Part shown: positions 17,738 through 25,020 of the stretch, piece after piece
Numbering within the stretch: the stretch's first letter is position 1
Layout of the letters: every line of letters begins with the position of its first letter
Assembly (NCBI RefSeq): GCF_001591805.1
Contig: NZ_BCVP01000041.1
Span: forward strand, 1-52,972
Direction of reading: 5' to 3'
DNA: 52,972 bases
From: Neobacillus novalis NBRC 102450
GTDB lineage: Bacteria; Bacillota; Bacilli; Bacillales; Cytobacillaceae
Made by a program: the position numbers and the translations under genes
The notes under the pieces: model-generated
Seen by the model: the letters and a program-made list of their open reading frames with translations, nothing else
What the model was told of the DNA's origin: nothing
Databases searched by the model: none

Positions 17738-18457
17738 ATGTTCAAGAGTGATTCACGGATTCCCTTGTACTATCAATTGATGGATACATTAATAGAAAAA
17801 ATCATTTCAGGTGAGTTTAAGGAAGATGATCAGCTTCCTTCAGAGCGAGAATTATGTGATTCCTATCAGGTGAGCCGTACAACAGTAAGGCAAACAATGC
17901 AGGAGTTAGAAAAGGAAGGTTATATTTATAAACTTCATGGTAAGGGGACCTATGTTTCACCAAGAACGCATCGTCAAAGCCTGCTGAAATTCTATAGCTT
18001 TTCAGAGGAAATGAAGAAAGCGGGTAAACAACCGACTACACAGGTTGTTTCTTTTGAAAAAATTCATTGTGATAAAAAGATTGCCAAAGTCATGTATCTA
18101 GATATAGAAGATGAATTATATAAAATTATTCGTGTTAGGCTGGCAGACGATGATCCAATGTTATACGAAACCTCTTATATTCCAGTGAAATACTTTCCAA
18201 ACCTTACACGTGAAGAATTGGAGCAGACTCCAATGTATGAAATATTTCGTTCCAAGTATAACGTGAATATTTCCAGTGCATCGGAAAGCTTTAAAGCAGT
18301 TAGCGCAAACAAAGTGGAAGCAGAGATGTTAAATATCATAGAGGGTTCACCGTGTCTGATGTTGGAACGTGTCGCATATGACCAATCTGCGGTGATTGAA
18401 TATACCATTTCCAGTGCGAGGGGCGATAAATTCACTTACACAGTAGAACTAAAATAG
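17738..18457 (+). CDS. GntR/HutC-type repressor with UTRA domain, paralogue 2
   Basis: A 239-residue paralogue of the repressor at 4675: winged helix in residues about 5-75 (LPSERELCDSYQVSRTTVRQ) and UTRA domain about 90-238. The recognition helix differs at a few residues (DSYQVSRTT against EQFDVSRIT), in line with the altered operators TGGTAATG...CATTAC near this block. The start follows AAAAGGAG. A 13-bp hairpin spans its stop codon, as in the paralogue. It likely represses itself and the GH4/ABC block. Effector unknown. Confidence 0.85.
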   Translation: MFKSDSRIPLYYQLMDTLIEKIISGEFKEDDQLPSERELCDSYQVSRTTVRQTMQELEKEGYIYKLHGKGTYVSPRTHRQSLLKFYSFSEEMKKAGKQPTTQVVSFEKIHCDKKIAKVMYLDIEDELYKIIRVRLADDDPMLYETSYIPVKYFPNLTREELEQTPMYEIFRSKYNVNISSASESFKAVSANKVEAEMLNIIEGSPCLMLERVAYDQSAVIEYTISSARGDKFTYTVELK

Positions 18458-18482
18458 ATACTTTTAGTGTCTATTTTAGTTC
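18446..18482 (+). terminator. 13-bp hairpin spanning the stop codon of GntR 2
   Basis: GAACTAAAATAGA (18446-18458) pairs perfectly with TCTATTTTAGTTC (18470-18482), with an 11-base loop. The stop codon lies in the left arm. No long T tract follows, so its role as terminator is less certain than at 5404. Confidence 0.5.
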
Positions 18483-18485
18483 TAG

Positions 18486-18505
18486 TGGTAATGACGACGT
18501 GAACA
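18486..18505. promoter_or_regulatory. GntR operator, degenerate, after GntR 2
   Basis: TGGTAATGACGACGTGAACA: left half intact, right half decayed. It occupies the same place as the perfect operator after the first GntR gene (5447), just behind the stop-codon hairpin. Confidence 0.5.
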
Positions 18506-18566
18506 GATAGATATCATCATACTTTCATTCCTAATTGTCCAAATAAATAGTAGAGGTGCCGATGGT

Positions 18567-18760
18567 ATGAAAAAGGCATCGGAATTGATATCGGGGGGAC
18601 GAAGATTGCTGCCGGTATCGTATCGGAATCAGGTGAATTGCTTGTACGTTCGGAAGTGAGAAGTCTGAACAACAACATAGTTTAGAGTCGATGTGCATTA
18701 GTACACTGAAGCAGGATAATGGCATCATTGGGGCAGGCTTACGTGTATTTGAAAACTTAT
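18567..18760 (+). pseudogene. ROK-family sugar kinase remnant
   Basis: After ATG AAA AA a single-base frameshift leads into GIGIDIGGTKIAAGIVSESG (from 18575), the N-terminal phosphate loop of ROK kinases. Downstream SLESMCISTLKQD then GIIGAGL also fit the family's early region. Everything beyond is missing. A ribosome site (AGAGGTG) still precedes the ATG. It would have been an N-acetylhexosamine or glucose-type kinase. Confidence 0.65.
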
Positions 18761-18778
18761 AACGTTAGGAGTTTGGAT

Positions 18779-19945
18779 ATGTTTTTATTAGAGGAAGAGA
18801 AATTAGTGCCATTAGGAGCGTCCATTACAACGGCAGAAATAAGGCAGCAGCCCGATTTATGGGACGAAACCTTTTCGGTGTATGTCGATAAAAACAAGGA
18901 AATTCAGGAATTCCTCCGCTTATTATCAGAAAAACATAATCGGGTTCGCATTCTTTTTACAGGTGCTGGAACCTCTGCTTATGTTGGTGAAACAGTAACA
19001 CCTTATTTAAAAGAAAAAACGGATGAAAAGAAGTGGGAATTGCAAAGTGTTCCAACCACCACGCTGGTGTCGAATCCTTATCAATTTTTAAAGGCAGATA
19101 TCCCAACATTATTGGTCTCGTTTGCTAGAAGCGGTAACAGTCCTGAAAGCGTCGCTGCTGTAGAATTGGCGAAACAAATCGTCACGGATTTTTATCAGTT
19201 AACGATCACCTGTGCCAAAGACGGTGAACTGGCCAAGCGGGCAAAAGGTGATGATAACAATCTATTAGTATTAATGCCTGAAAGATCAAATGACCAAGGC
19301 TTTGCGATGACGGGAAGTTACACTTGTATGACGCTTGCTGCCTTACTCATCTTCGATCCCTTAACAATGGAAGAAAAGTTAGCGTTTGTAGAAACTATTC
19401 GCCTTATGGGTGAGAGTGTCATTAAAAGGGAAGAGAATATCCAAAAAATCATCAATCTTGACTTTGATCGGGTGGTTTATTTAGGCTCAGGATGTTTGGA
19501 AGGTCTCACAAGGGAAGCCCAATTAAAGTTATTAGAGTTAACGGCTGGTAAAATTACGACCGCCTTTGATTCACCACTTGGCTTCAGACATGGTCCAAAA
19601 TCATTTGTCAATGAAAGGGCGCTGGTGTTTGTGTTTGTTTCCAATCAGCACTATACACGTCAATACGATTTGGATTTATTAACGGAATTAAAGCAAGATA
19701 ATATCGCCAATTATATTTGTGCCATTGAAGTGGACGGGGAAAGAAATTATGACGGGTACACATTCTCATTCGATAGCGTTGCCCAGAAGCTGCCTGATGC
19801 CTATCTGGCCCTGCCTTTTGTGATGATTGGTCAAACAGTTGCATTACTAGCCTCTATTAAGGTGGGAAATAAACCGGATACCCCGTCACCAAAGGGAACC
19901 GTTAACCGGGTTGTAAAAGGGGTAACCATTCACGAATACGAATAA
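18779..19945 (+). CDS. agaS: SIS-domain AgaS, copy 2
   Basis: A 388-residue paralogue of the protein at 7167, colinear over its whole length and clearly very similar. FTGAGTSAYVGETVTPYL, SFARSGNSPESVAAVE and RHGPKSFVNE are all conserved, so it should be active. ATG 18779 has TTAGGAG 7 bases upstream. All genes around it that matched the first block (ROK, nagA, lacC) are broken, so it is the only intact survivor of the duplicate. It may differ in sugar preference or simply be redundant. Confidence 0.87.
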   Translation: MFLLEEEKLVPLGASITTAEIRQQPDLWDETFSVYVDKNKEIQEFLRLLSEKHNRVRILFTGAGTSAYVGETVTPYLKEKTDEKKWELQSVPTTTLVSNPYQFLKADIPTLLVSFARSGNSPESVAAVELAKQIVTDFYQLTITCAKDGELAKRAKGDDNNLLVLMPERSNDQGFAMTGSYTCMTLAALLIFDPLTMEEKLAFVETIRLMGESVIKREENIQKIINLDFDRVVYLGSGCLEGLTREAQLKLLELTAGKITTAFDSPLGFRHGPKSFVNERALVFVFVSNQHYTRQYDLDLLTELKQDNIANYICAIEVDGERNYDGYTFSFDSVAQKLPDAYLALPFVMIGQTVALLASIKVGNKPDTPSPKGTVNRVVKGVTIHEYE

Positions 19946-19994
19946 TGGGGATATTTCCTCTCCTTTTTATGTTTCAGGAATGAAGGTGTAAAAA

Positions 19995-20346
19995 ATGACA
20001 AGGTTTATTTTTGCAGAGAAGTTTTTTCTGGAAGATACGGTTGAGGGCCCAGGGTTTTTAGAAATCAAAGAGGGCCGGTTTGGGATCTTTTCTGAACAGG
20101 AACCAGGAGGATCTGCAGAAGTCATTGATTATCGAGACCTGTGGATTGCCCCTGGTTTAGTTGACACGCATATTCATGGATATAAAAGTCATGACGTTAT
20201 GGAAGCACGGCACCGGCGAATAGTGTTCAAATGGATGACGAATGTGGAAAAATTGCCCCGGGTTATGCGGCTGACTTTATTGTGCTGTCTCCTGAACTGG
20301 AATTAAAAGCAACGTACCTCGATGGGGATTGCCATTATTGTGTCTA
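19995..20346 (+). pseudogene. nagA/agaA remnant 2 with internal deletion
   Basis: It starts as a normal deacetylase: ATG 19995, MTRFIFAEKFFLEDTVEGPG, IAPGLVDTHIHGYKSHDVM (metal-binding HxH near residue 57). At about 20205 the sequence jumps, in another frame, to the C-terminal end CGKIAPGYAADFIVLSPELE plus LKATYLDG. Roughly 260 residues, with the catalytic Asp and other metal ligands, are gone. No functional enzyme is possible. Confidence 0.8.
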
Positions 20347-20375
20347 ATTAGCGGCAGAAGGAGGGAGTGAAATGT

Positions 20376-20490
20376 TTTATCTGTCACTATGAATCCATCT
20401 GTTGATGCAATTAAACATGAACAAGGTTCCTGTGAAGCGTTTAAGGGTACAAAGTATCGGTGGCCGTATATATTTCTTTGATTTTACTAA
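20376..20490 (+). pseudogene. lacC remnant
   Basis: SVTMNPSVDAIKHEQGSCEA begins like the intact LacC (LAVTMNPSVDISY) and then jumps to a stretch ending KGTKYRWPYI that recalls the KHRGDHYRVTIPKI region near the C terminus. An AGGAGGGAG ribosome site is still present at about 20357-20366. Large internal deletion; not functional. Confidence 0.6.
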
Positions 20491-20520
20491 ACAGGTGTCC
20501 AAATTAAGGAGATGTTTTTT

Positions 20521-21189
20521 GTGAAACGTTCGGAAGTAAATAAGCTGATGAAAGAAGCTGTTGAATTTATTGAACAGATGAATTTTAAGCTACCTCCCTT
20601 TGCATTTTGGAGTTTTAATGACTGGGAAACAAAAGGCAGCGAGTATGATGAAATAAGAGATAATCTACTCGGATGGGATATTACGGATTTTGGAAGCGGT
20701 AATTTTAGAGATCAAGGCTTACTATTATTTACAATCCGTAATGGTAATCTAAAAAATAATAAATATAAAAAGTCTTATGCAGAAAAAATTCTGATTGTTG
20801 AGGAAGAACAAGTTACTCCGTTCCATTTCCATTGGGATAAAATGGAGGATATTATTAATCGTGGAGGCGGAAATCTTCTGGTAAAGCTATATAATTCGAC
20901 AAGAGATGGAGGATTTGCTAGTACTCCTATACAAGTATCTATGGATGGTAAAACCTTAACTGTTGAACCCGGAACTATTTTAAGGTTAACACCTGGTGAG
21001 AGCATAACCTTACCGGTAGGCATGTACCATAAATTCTGGGGAGAAAAAGGTACAGGCAAGGTATTGCTTGGAGAAGTTTCAATGGTGAATGATGATTTTA
21101 CAGATAATAGGTTTTTGGAAAAATTCAGAAGATTTTCGGAGATTGAAGAGGATGAAACCCCGTTATATCTGCTGGCTAATGAATATTGA
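20521..21189 (+). CDS. D-lyxose ketol-isomerase family protein
   Basis: A 222-residue cupin-fold protein of the D-lyxose isomerase family (YdaE-like). Seen: TPFHFHWDKMEDIINRGGGN (about 96-115, metal His-x-His and Glu) and the second cupin motif LPVGMYHKFWGEKGTGKVLLGE (about 162-183, metal His). It interconverts D-lyxose and D-xylulose; D-mannose/D-fructose activity is known for some relatives. GTG 20521 lies 9 bases after AAGGAG, while the ATG at 20512 abuts it. It sits where lacD stands in the first block, after the lacC wreck. Its link with the aga genes is unclear. Confidence 0.85.
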   Translation: MKRSEVNKLMKEAVEFIEQMNFKLPPFAFWSFNDWETKGSEYDEIRDNLLGWDITDFGSGNFRDQGLLLFTIRNGNLKNNKYKKSYAEKILIVEEEQVTPFHFHWDKMEDIINRGGGNLLVKLYNSTRDGGFASTPIQVSMDGKTLTVEPGTILRLTPGESITLPVGMYHKFWGEKGTGKVLLGEVSMVNDDFTDNRFLEKFRRFSEIEEDETPLYLLANEY

Positions 21190-21334
21190 ACTATGAAATA
21201 TAGGGCAGTATTTATGGGTAAAATGGATTTTACTAAAAGAGAGATTCTTAAATATATTGGAGACTTTAGCCAAAAATCGGGCACCAACCAAATGCTGAAG
21301 AATATCAGGATATGTCGTTATTTCTCTAATAAGT

Positions 21335-21365
21335 GCGATACTTCTATAAGAGTATCGCTTTCTTA
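21335..21365 (+). terminator. Terminator after D-lyxose isomerase
   Basis: GCGATACT (21335-21342) and AGTATCGC (21351-21358) pair perfectly, followed by TTTCTTATT. It ends the sugar island. Confidence 0.8.
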
Positions 21366-21424
21366 TTGACCTAAGAGAGCTTAAAAAATTAAAATGAAAT
21401 AAATTAACTTAATCTTTAAAAAAG

Positions 21425-21453
21425 TGAAACTTTTAACAACTGTATCTCGTTGT
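21425..21453 (+). promoter_or_regulatory. ECF-type promoter before sigma gene
   Basis: TGAAAC (21425-21430), a 17-base spacer and CGTTGT (21448-21453) resemble Bacillus ECF promoters (TGAAAC-N16-CGTC/CGAC). It lies about 30 bases before the sigma gene and suggests autoregulation. Confidence 0.5.
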
Positions 21454-21481
21454 AGCTATAGAAATTTAAGGTGGTGAGTAA

Positions 21482-22048
21482 ATGGCAAAAGAAAATACGG
21501 AAAATAATCATTTTACCAAAAATAATCAAGATGAATGGTTAGAAATAATAATGAGCGATTATGGAGACCGATTAAAGAAATTAGCGTTTAGTTACTTAAA
21601 GGATTGGGGCTTGGCACAAGATGTTGTCCAAGAAGTCTTTGTTACTTGTTATAACCAATATGATAAAGGATCTGAAATACGCTATTTCAAAGCTTGGATT
21701 TATCGGATCACCATTAATCGCTGTAAAGATATGCTAAAAAGCTCATTTTTAAAAAGATACTATTTTAACAATAACTTACTCAAACACTTCATTAATAAGG
21801 ATTTGTCTCCAGAAGAGAGGTTGGTGTTGAAGAACGAAAAAGAAAAGCTTTCTCAAACAGTCCTCTCCCTGCCAGTAAAATACCGAGAAGTAATTATCAT
21901 TTTCTATTATGAAGAGATGACGATTACCGAAATTGCTGAACTTTTAGCCATTAATGAAAATACAGTAAAAACAAGATTAAATAGGGGTCGGATATTGGTA
22001 AAAAAAATATTAGGTGGAAGTGAACTTTATGGAAGAACAATTGAGTAA
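21482..22048 (+). CDS. ECF RNA polymerase sigma factor
   Basis: A 188-residue sigma-70 family protein with only regions 2 and 4. Region 2 is about residues 30-95 (LAFSYLKDWGLAQDVVQEVF, AWIYRITINRCKD); region 4 about 125-180 (LPVKYREVIIIFYYEEMTI, ENTVKTRLNRGR). It redirects RNA polymerase to stress or envelope genes. ATG 21482 has AAGGTGGTGAG upstream. Its end overlaps by 20 bases the next gene, which has the profile of its anti-sigma factor. The signal is unknown. Confidence 0.88.
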   Translation: MAKENTENNHFTKNNQDEWLEIIMSDYGDRLKKLAFSYLKDWGLAQDVVQEVFVTCYNQYDKGSEIRYFKAWIYRITINRCKDMLKSSFLKRYYFNNNLLKHFINKDLSPEERLVLKNEKEKLSQTVLSLPVKYREVIIIFYYEEMTITEIAELLAINENTVKTRLNRGRILVKKILGGSELYGRTIE

Positions 22049-22787
22049 CCTTAAAAGAGCAATGGATGATACTGTATATAAGGGAAACCATTTTTCGGAA
22101 GAAGATAAGGTGAAAATAAGAAGTGCCATAAAGCATCCGCATAAGAAAAACAGATTAGAGTGGTTTCCGAAGCTCTTAACGGTGGCAGTATTCATAGGCT
22201 GCATAATATTTATTACAGATCTAACAAAAAAGAACATAAATTCCTCTGATAAACCCTCACAATTAGAACAAAGAAATGGAACTAAAACAGAAGAACAAAG
22301 GAATAATGAAGATAACTGGGTGCGAAAGACAGCCATTAAAAAAGTTCTTGAGCAGGAGTTTACTGGTCCGGATGAGAAGTTAGTGGATCTATTATCGAAT
22401 CCTAAATATAGGACTGTTGTGAATAATATGGAAGAGAACCAAGAGTTAGATAAATATTTAGCAGAAGTTTACGGACCTTACTTTGCAGATTTTTCTAGGA
22501 TCGAGGCCTTCATTGGAGCATTTGGTGGTACTAAATACCAATCTTTTGCCTACATGAATGGCTATAAGTTAAGTCTAAAGAATATCACGATTGAGCAAGA
22601 GAATATTTTATATCGTTATACCTTCATAGCAAAGGTCGGATATCAGAAAAATGGAGATGAAGAAAAAACTGCAAGTGTAGAAGGTGAAGTCGTCTTTTCT
22701 ACAAAGGAAAAGGAAGAAGGGAAAATACTGGGATTTCAATACGTGAATGACAACGGCTTGTCAAATATTTTGAGTTCGAACAATTGA
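22029..22787 (+). CDS. Putative anti-sigma factor, membrane protein
   Basis: A 252-residue protein with about 45 cytosolic residues, one transmembrane segment (LTVAVFIGCIIFIT, about 50-63) and an extracytoplasmic domain of about 185 residues. This single-pass layout and the 20-base overlap with the sigma gene are typical of cognate anti-sigma factors. No zinc-binding HxxxCxxC is visible in the N-terminal part. ATG 22029 with AGGTGG is preferred to the GTG at 22014. The outer domain is not recognised. Confidence 0.65.
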   Translation: MEEQLSNLKRAMDDTVYKGNHFSEEDKVKIRSAIKHPHKKNRLEWFPKLLTVAVFIGCIIFITDLTKKNINSSDKPSQLEQRNGTKTEEQRNNEDNWVRKTAIKKVLEQEFTGPDEKLVDLLSNPKYRTVVNNMEENQELDKYLAEVYGPYFADFSRIEAFIGAFGGTKYQSFAYMNGYKLSLKNITIEQENILYRYTFIAKVGYQKNGDEEKTASVEGEVVFSTKEKEEGKILGFQYVNDNGLSNILSSNN

Positions 22788-22800
22788 ACATGTTAAACAC

Positions 22801-22828
22801 AAAAAGGACCTACTTTGGTTCTTTTTTT
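22801..22828 (+). terminator. Terminator of sigma/anti-sigma operon
   Basis: AAAGGACC and GGTTCTTT pair with one mismatch around TACTTT, followed by a run of Ts (22821-22828). Confidence 0.7.
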
Positions 22829-22860
22829 ATGATTGAAATAACAAAATCGGACATTCTAAC

Positions 22861-23124
22861 GTGTCAATAAAATTCCTGCTCGGGTACAAGGTAGAAAACA
22901 TCATTGTTCACGAAAATCATCGAAGTAGGAATATTGGCCAAAAATATTTGAGGTTTTTATTTGCTATCCCTATTATTCTCATAGGTTCTTTTTTGATCAG
23001 ATTAACGATTGATGACATAGGAGATAAAGGGAATGTAATTATGGATATTATGGGATGGATCATTTTCTTAGTCGCTATTTGGATTGGTAGAAAAAAACAG
23101 GTAAGAAAGAAACAATCCTCCTAA
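22861..23124 (+). CDS. Small membrane protein, uncertain start
   Basis: An 87-codon frame from a GTG without a recognisable ribosome site. Residues about 32-46 (LRFLFAIPIILIGSF) and 62-77 (IMDIMGWIIFLVAIWIG) are hydrophobic, and the C terminus is strongly basic. The first 25 residues may not be translated. It could be a real small membrane protein or the tail of a decayed gene. Not recognised. Confidence 0.35.
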   Translation: MSIKFLLGYKVENIIVHENHRSRNIGQKYLRFLFAIPIILIGSFLIRLTIDDIGDKGNVIMDIMGWIIFLVAIWIGRKKQVRKKQSS

Positions 23125-23170
23125 ATAATGGGGCAAGAGCTTTACGCATCAAGTATGTATGAATGATATC

Positions 23171-23258
23171 AACTACCTGGTGCAAGAGTTAAAGCCATGG
23201 GCCTCTAAGGCGATCTTTTTTTCTTGATCGACCAACTGGGCAGGTTAGTTGAGGAAGA
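23171..23258 (+). repeat. Dispersed terminator-like repeat, copy 1
   Basis: Carries GGTGCAAGAGTTAAA, an inner hairpin with a TTTTTTT tract, and ACTGGGCAGGTTAGTTGAGGAAG. Same layout as the copies at 26294, 28254 and 28588. Confidence 0.6.
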
Positions 23259-23281
23259 AATTTCTTTAGGGGAGAAGAAAA

Positions 23282-23623
23282 ATGAAAAAAGGAAGAATAT
23301 TAATTTGGGTTGGTTTACTCCTATCAATGGTAGGAGTATATATTCAAACCTTTTTATCAAGTCATTGGTTCATAATCGGCACATTAATTGCATTATTTGG
23401 ATGCTTATTACTCGCGATTAGCTTATATCTGCCTAGGTCTAATGGAGGTGCAGGAATAAAACTAAAAAAAACAAATGTCTTAGGCTGTATAATTTTTTTA
23501 TTTTGGAGTATATGTGTGTTCTTTTTTAAAGAAGAACTATCTATAATTACGACTGGGTTAGGTGGACTTATTTGTCTGATTATTAGTATGACGTTAATAT
23601 TGAAAGGATTAGACAAACATTAA
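23282..23623 (+). CDS. Four-helix membrane protein, hypothetical
   Basis: A 113-residue very hydrophobic protein with four predicted membrane segments (about 6-24, 30-48, 67-84, 88-108) separated by a basic loop containing GGAGIKLKKTN. ATG 23282 follows AGGGGAG. It has no recognised domain. Dispersed repeats flank it on both sides. Function unknown. Confidence 0.65.
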   Translation: MKKGRILIWVGLLLSMVGVYIQTFLSSHWFIIGTLIALFGCLLLAISLYLPRSNGGAGIKLKKTNVLGCIIFLFWSICVFFFKEELSIITTGLGGLICLIISMTLILKGLDKH

Positions 23624-23661
23624 ATAATATGTATGTCGTACTTAGTTTGTGAAGTATTGTT

Positions 23662-23735
23662 CTTTAGCTAAACGGGGGCGATTGTTCAAGAAGAACAGTC
23701 GCTTCTTTTGCTAACGCATCCTTAGTTGAAGAAGG
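23662..23735 (+). repeat. Dispersed repeat, copy 2 (short form)
   Basis: AGCTAAACGGGGGCGATTGT, an inner GAACAGTCGCTTCTTTT hairpin, then CTAACGCATCCTTAGTTGAAGAAGG. Lies behind the gene ending at 23623. Confidence 0.5.
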
Positions 23736-23783
23736 AACTTTTGATGAGAATAACCGTCTATGTAATAAAAAGGGGGGAGTACG

Positions 23784-24170
23784 ATGGTTCAAAGGTTATT
23801 TTATGTTTTGATTGCGTTAGCTTTATTGACAATTACAGGATGCTCTAATGGAGGGGAAACAACCAAAGTAACAATTGACAGTATTGACGCCGAAGAAGTT
23901 TTAACATTGGACCCTGATGCAGATATTTTTCAATATGATGGTGTAATATACAAAACTAATATTGATTGGGTTGAAGAATTATCTTTAACAAAAGACGTTC
24001 AAATTGGTGAAATAAAAACAAGGAATGATACTAATATGGATTTCAAAGACGAAATGGCGAATAAACGTCCAGTTGGTGCAAAGATTTTTTCAGTCAAGGA
24101 AAGAGGAGGTATTTTAATCGTTGAATCAGAAGGAGAAATCTTGAAATACCTTGCAATTGTTGAAGGGTAA
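23784..24170 (+). CDS. Lipoprotein, hypothetical
   Basis: A 128-residue secreted lipoprotein: a hydrophobic signal segment and lipobox LTITGC (Cys about 20), then an acidic mature domain of about 108 residues (DAEEVLTLDPDADIFQYDG). The start follows AAGGGGGG. The mature part has a small beta-rich look (KIFSVKERGGILIVESEGEI) but no recognised domain. It stands alone between dispersed repeats. Confidence 0.75.
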   Translation: MVQRLFYVLIALALLTITGCSNGGETTKVTIDSIDAEEVLTLDPDADIFQYDGVIYKTNIDWVEELSLTKDVQIGEIKTRNDTNMDFKDEMANKRPVGAKIFSVKERGGILIVESEGEILKYLAIVEG

Positions 24171-24495
24171 TCAATTTTGTATATTATCAAACAATCAAAG
24201 TATGTGAAAAGATATACTTAAACTATCGGATGCAAGAGTTTAACAAGGGAGGTGTAAATCACATCAGGACCAATAGACCTGATCGGCGTTTTAAGCTGAT
24301 CGCCAAAATCCTCGTATGTAAATCCAACAATTCTTCTAGTATATCTCCATCAGGCAAACCCAGAAATTTGGTGGATAGAACTCCATATTTCTGCCCCATA
24401 TACAGTTGATACCATTATGCCATAATAGAAAAAAATAAATTTTTCACCAATAAAAAACAAAAGTCGGCCGTCTACTATATGAAAGGAGGCCAAAG
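24171..24495. other. Spacer with dispersed repeat
   Basis: Contains a repeat-family copy at about 24214-24303 (TACTTAAACTATCGGATGCAAGAGTTTAACAAG and a long inner GATCAG/CTGATC hairpin). No gene seen. CGTCTA at 24469-24474, before the next sigma gene, looks like an ECF -10 element but lacks a convincing TGAAAC partner. Confidence 0.5.
24214..24303 (+). repeat. Dispersed repeat, copy 3
   Basis: GGATGCAAGAGTTTAACAAG matches the left outer motif; the inner part (ATCAGGACC...CTGATCGGCG) can fold. The right outer motif is missing. Confidence 0.5.
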
Positions 24496-25005
24496 ATGAC
24501 TCAAACTAGTTTGCATCAATTAAAGACCTCGGTGGATCCCCGGGATGAATTTAAACAATTATATATTGACCATAAAAAGCATGTTTTCGCGATGGCGTTA
24601 TCGATTTTAAGAGATTTTGAATTGGCCGAGGATATACTGCAAGAAGTGTATATCAAACTTTACCAATATTTAAAGTCTAATCAAGTGACTAATGTGAGAG
24701 CATGGCTGATTCGGGTAACACGCAACACGGCACTCGACCTTTACCGGAAAAAAAAGCGCGAATTGACCGGGTTTGAAGACCAATATTTTGAACGTCTGGA
24801 GTACATATTTGAAGACCCTGTCGAAAAAATAGTGTTATCCCAATACCTTGCACTCCTGGATAGTGGAGAGCGGCAGATCATCATCATGAAGGATATCTCG
24901 GGGCTAAAGCATAAAGAAATCGCCAAAATTATGGAGATGCCTTTGGGAACCGTTCTCTGGAAATACCGAATGGCCTTGAAAAAACTAAAAAAAGGTCTGG
25001 AGTAA
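24496..25005 (+). CDS. ECF RNA polymerase sigma factor
   Basis: A 169-residue sigma factor with region 2 (about residues 20-85: MALSILRDFELAEDILQEVYI, RAWLIRVTRNTALDLYRKKK) and region 4 (about 112-165: LDSGERQIIIMKDISGLKHK, LGTVLWKYRMALKKL). AAGGAGG precedes the ATG. The anti-sigma-type gene follows 15 bases later, so the two form an operon. The regulon is unknown. Confidence 0.87.
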   Translation: MTQTSLHQLKTSVDPRDEFKQLYIDHKKHVFAMALSILRDFELAEDILQEVYIKLYQYLKSNQVTNVRAWLIRVTRNTALDLYRKKKRELTGFEDQYFERLEYIFEDPVEKIVLSQYLALLDSGERQIIIMKDISGLKHKEIAKIMEMPLGTVLWKYRMALKKLKKGLE

Positions 25006-25020
25006 GGAGGGGATTTTTGG

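Noticed and set aside
23224..23421. 65-codon frame overlapping the membrane protein at 23282
   Set aside because: It begins inside a dispersed repeat and overlaps a better frame with a good ribosome site and hydrophobic segments.
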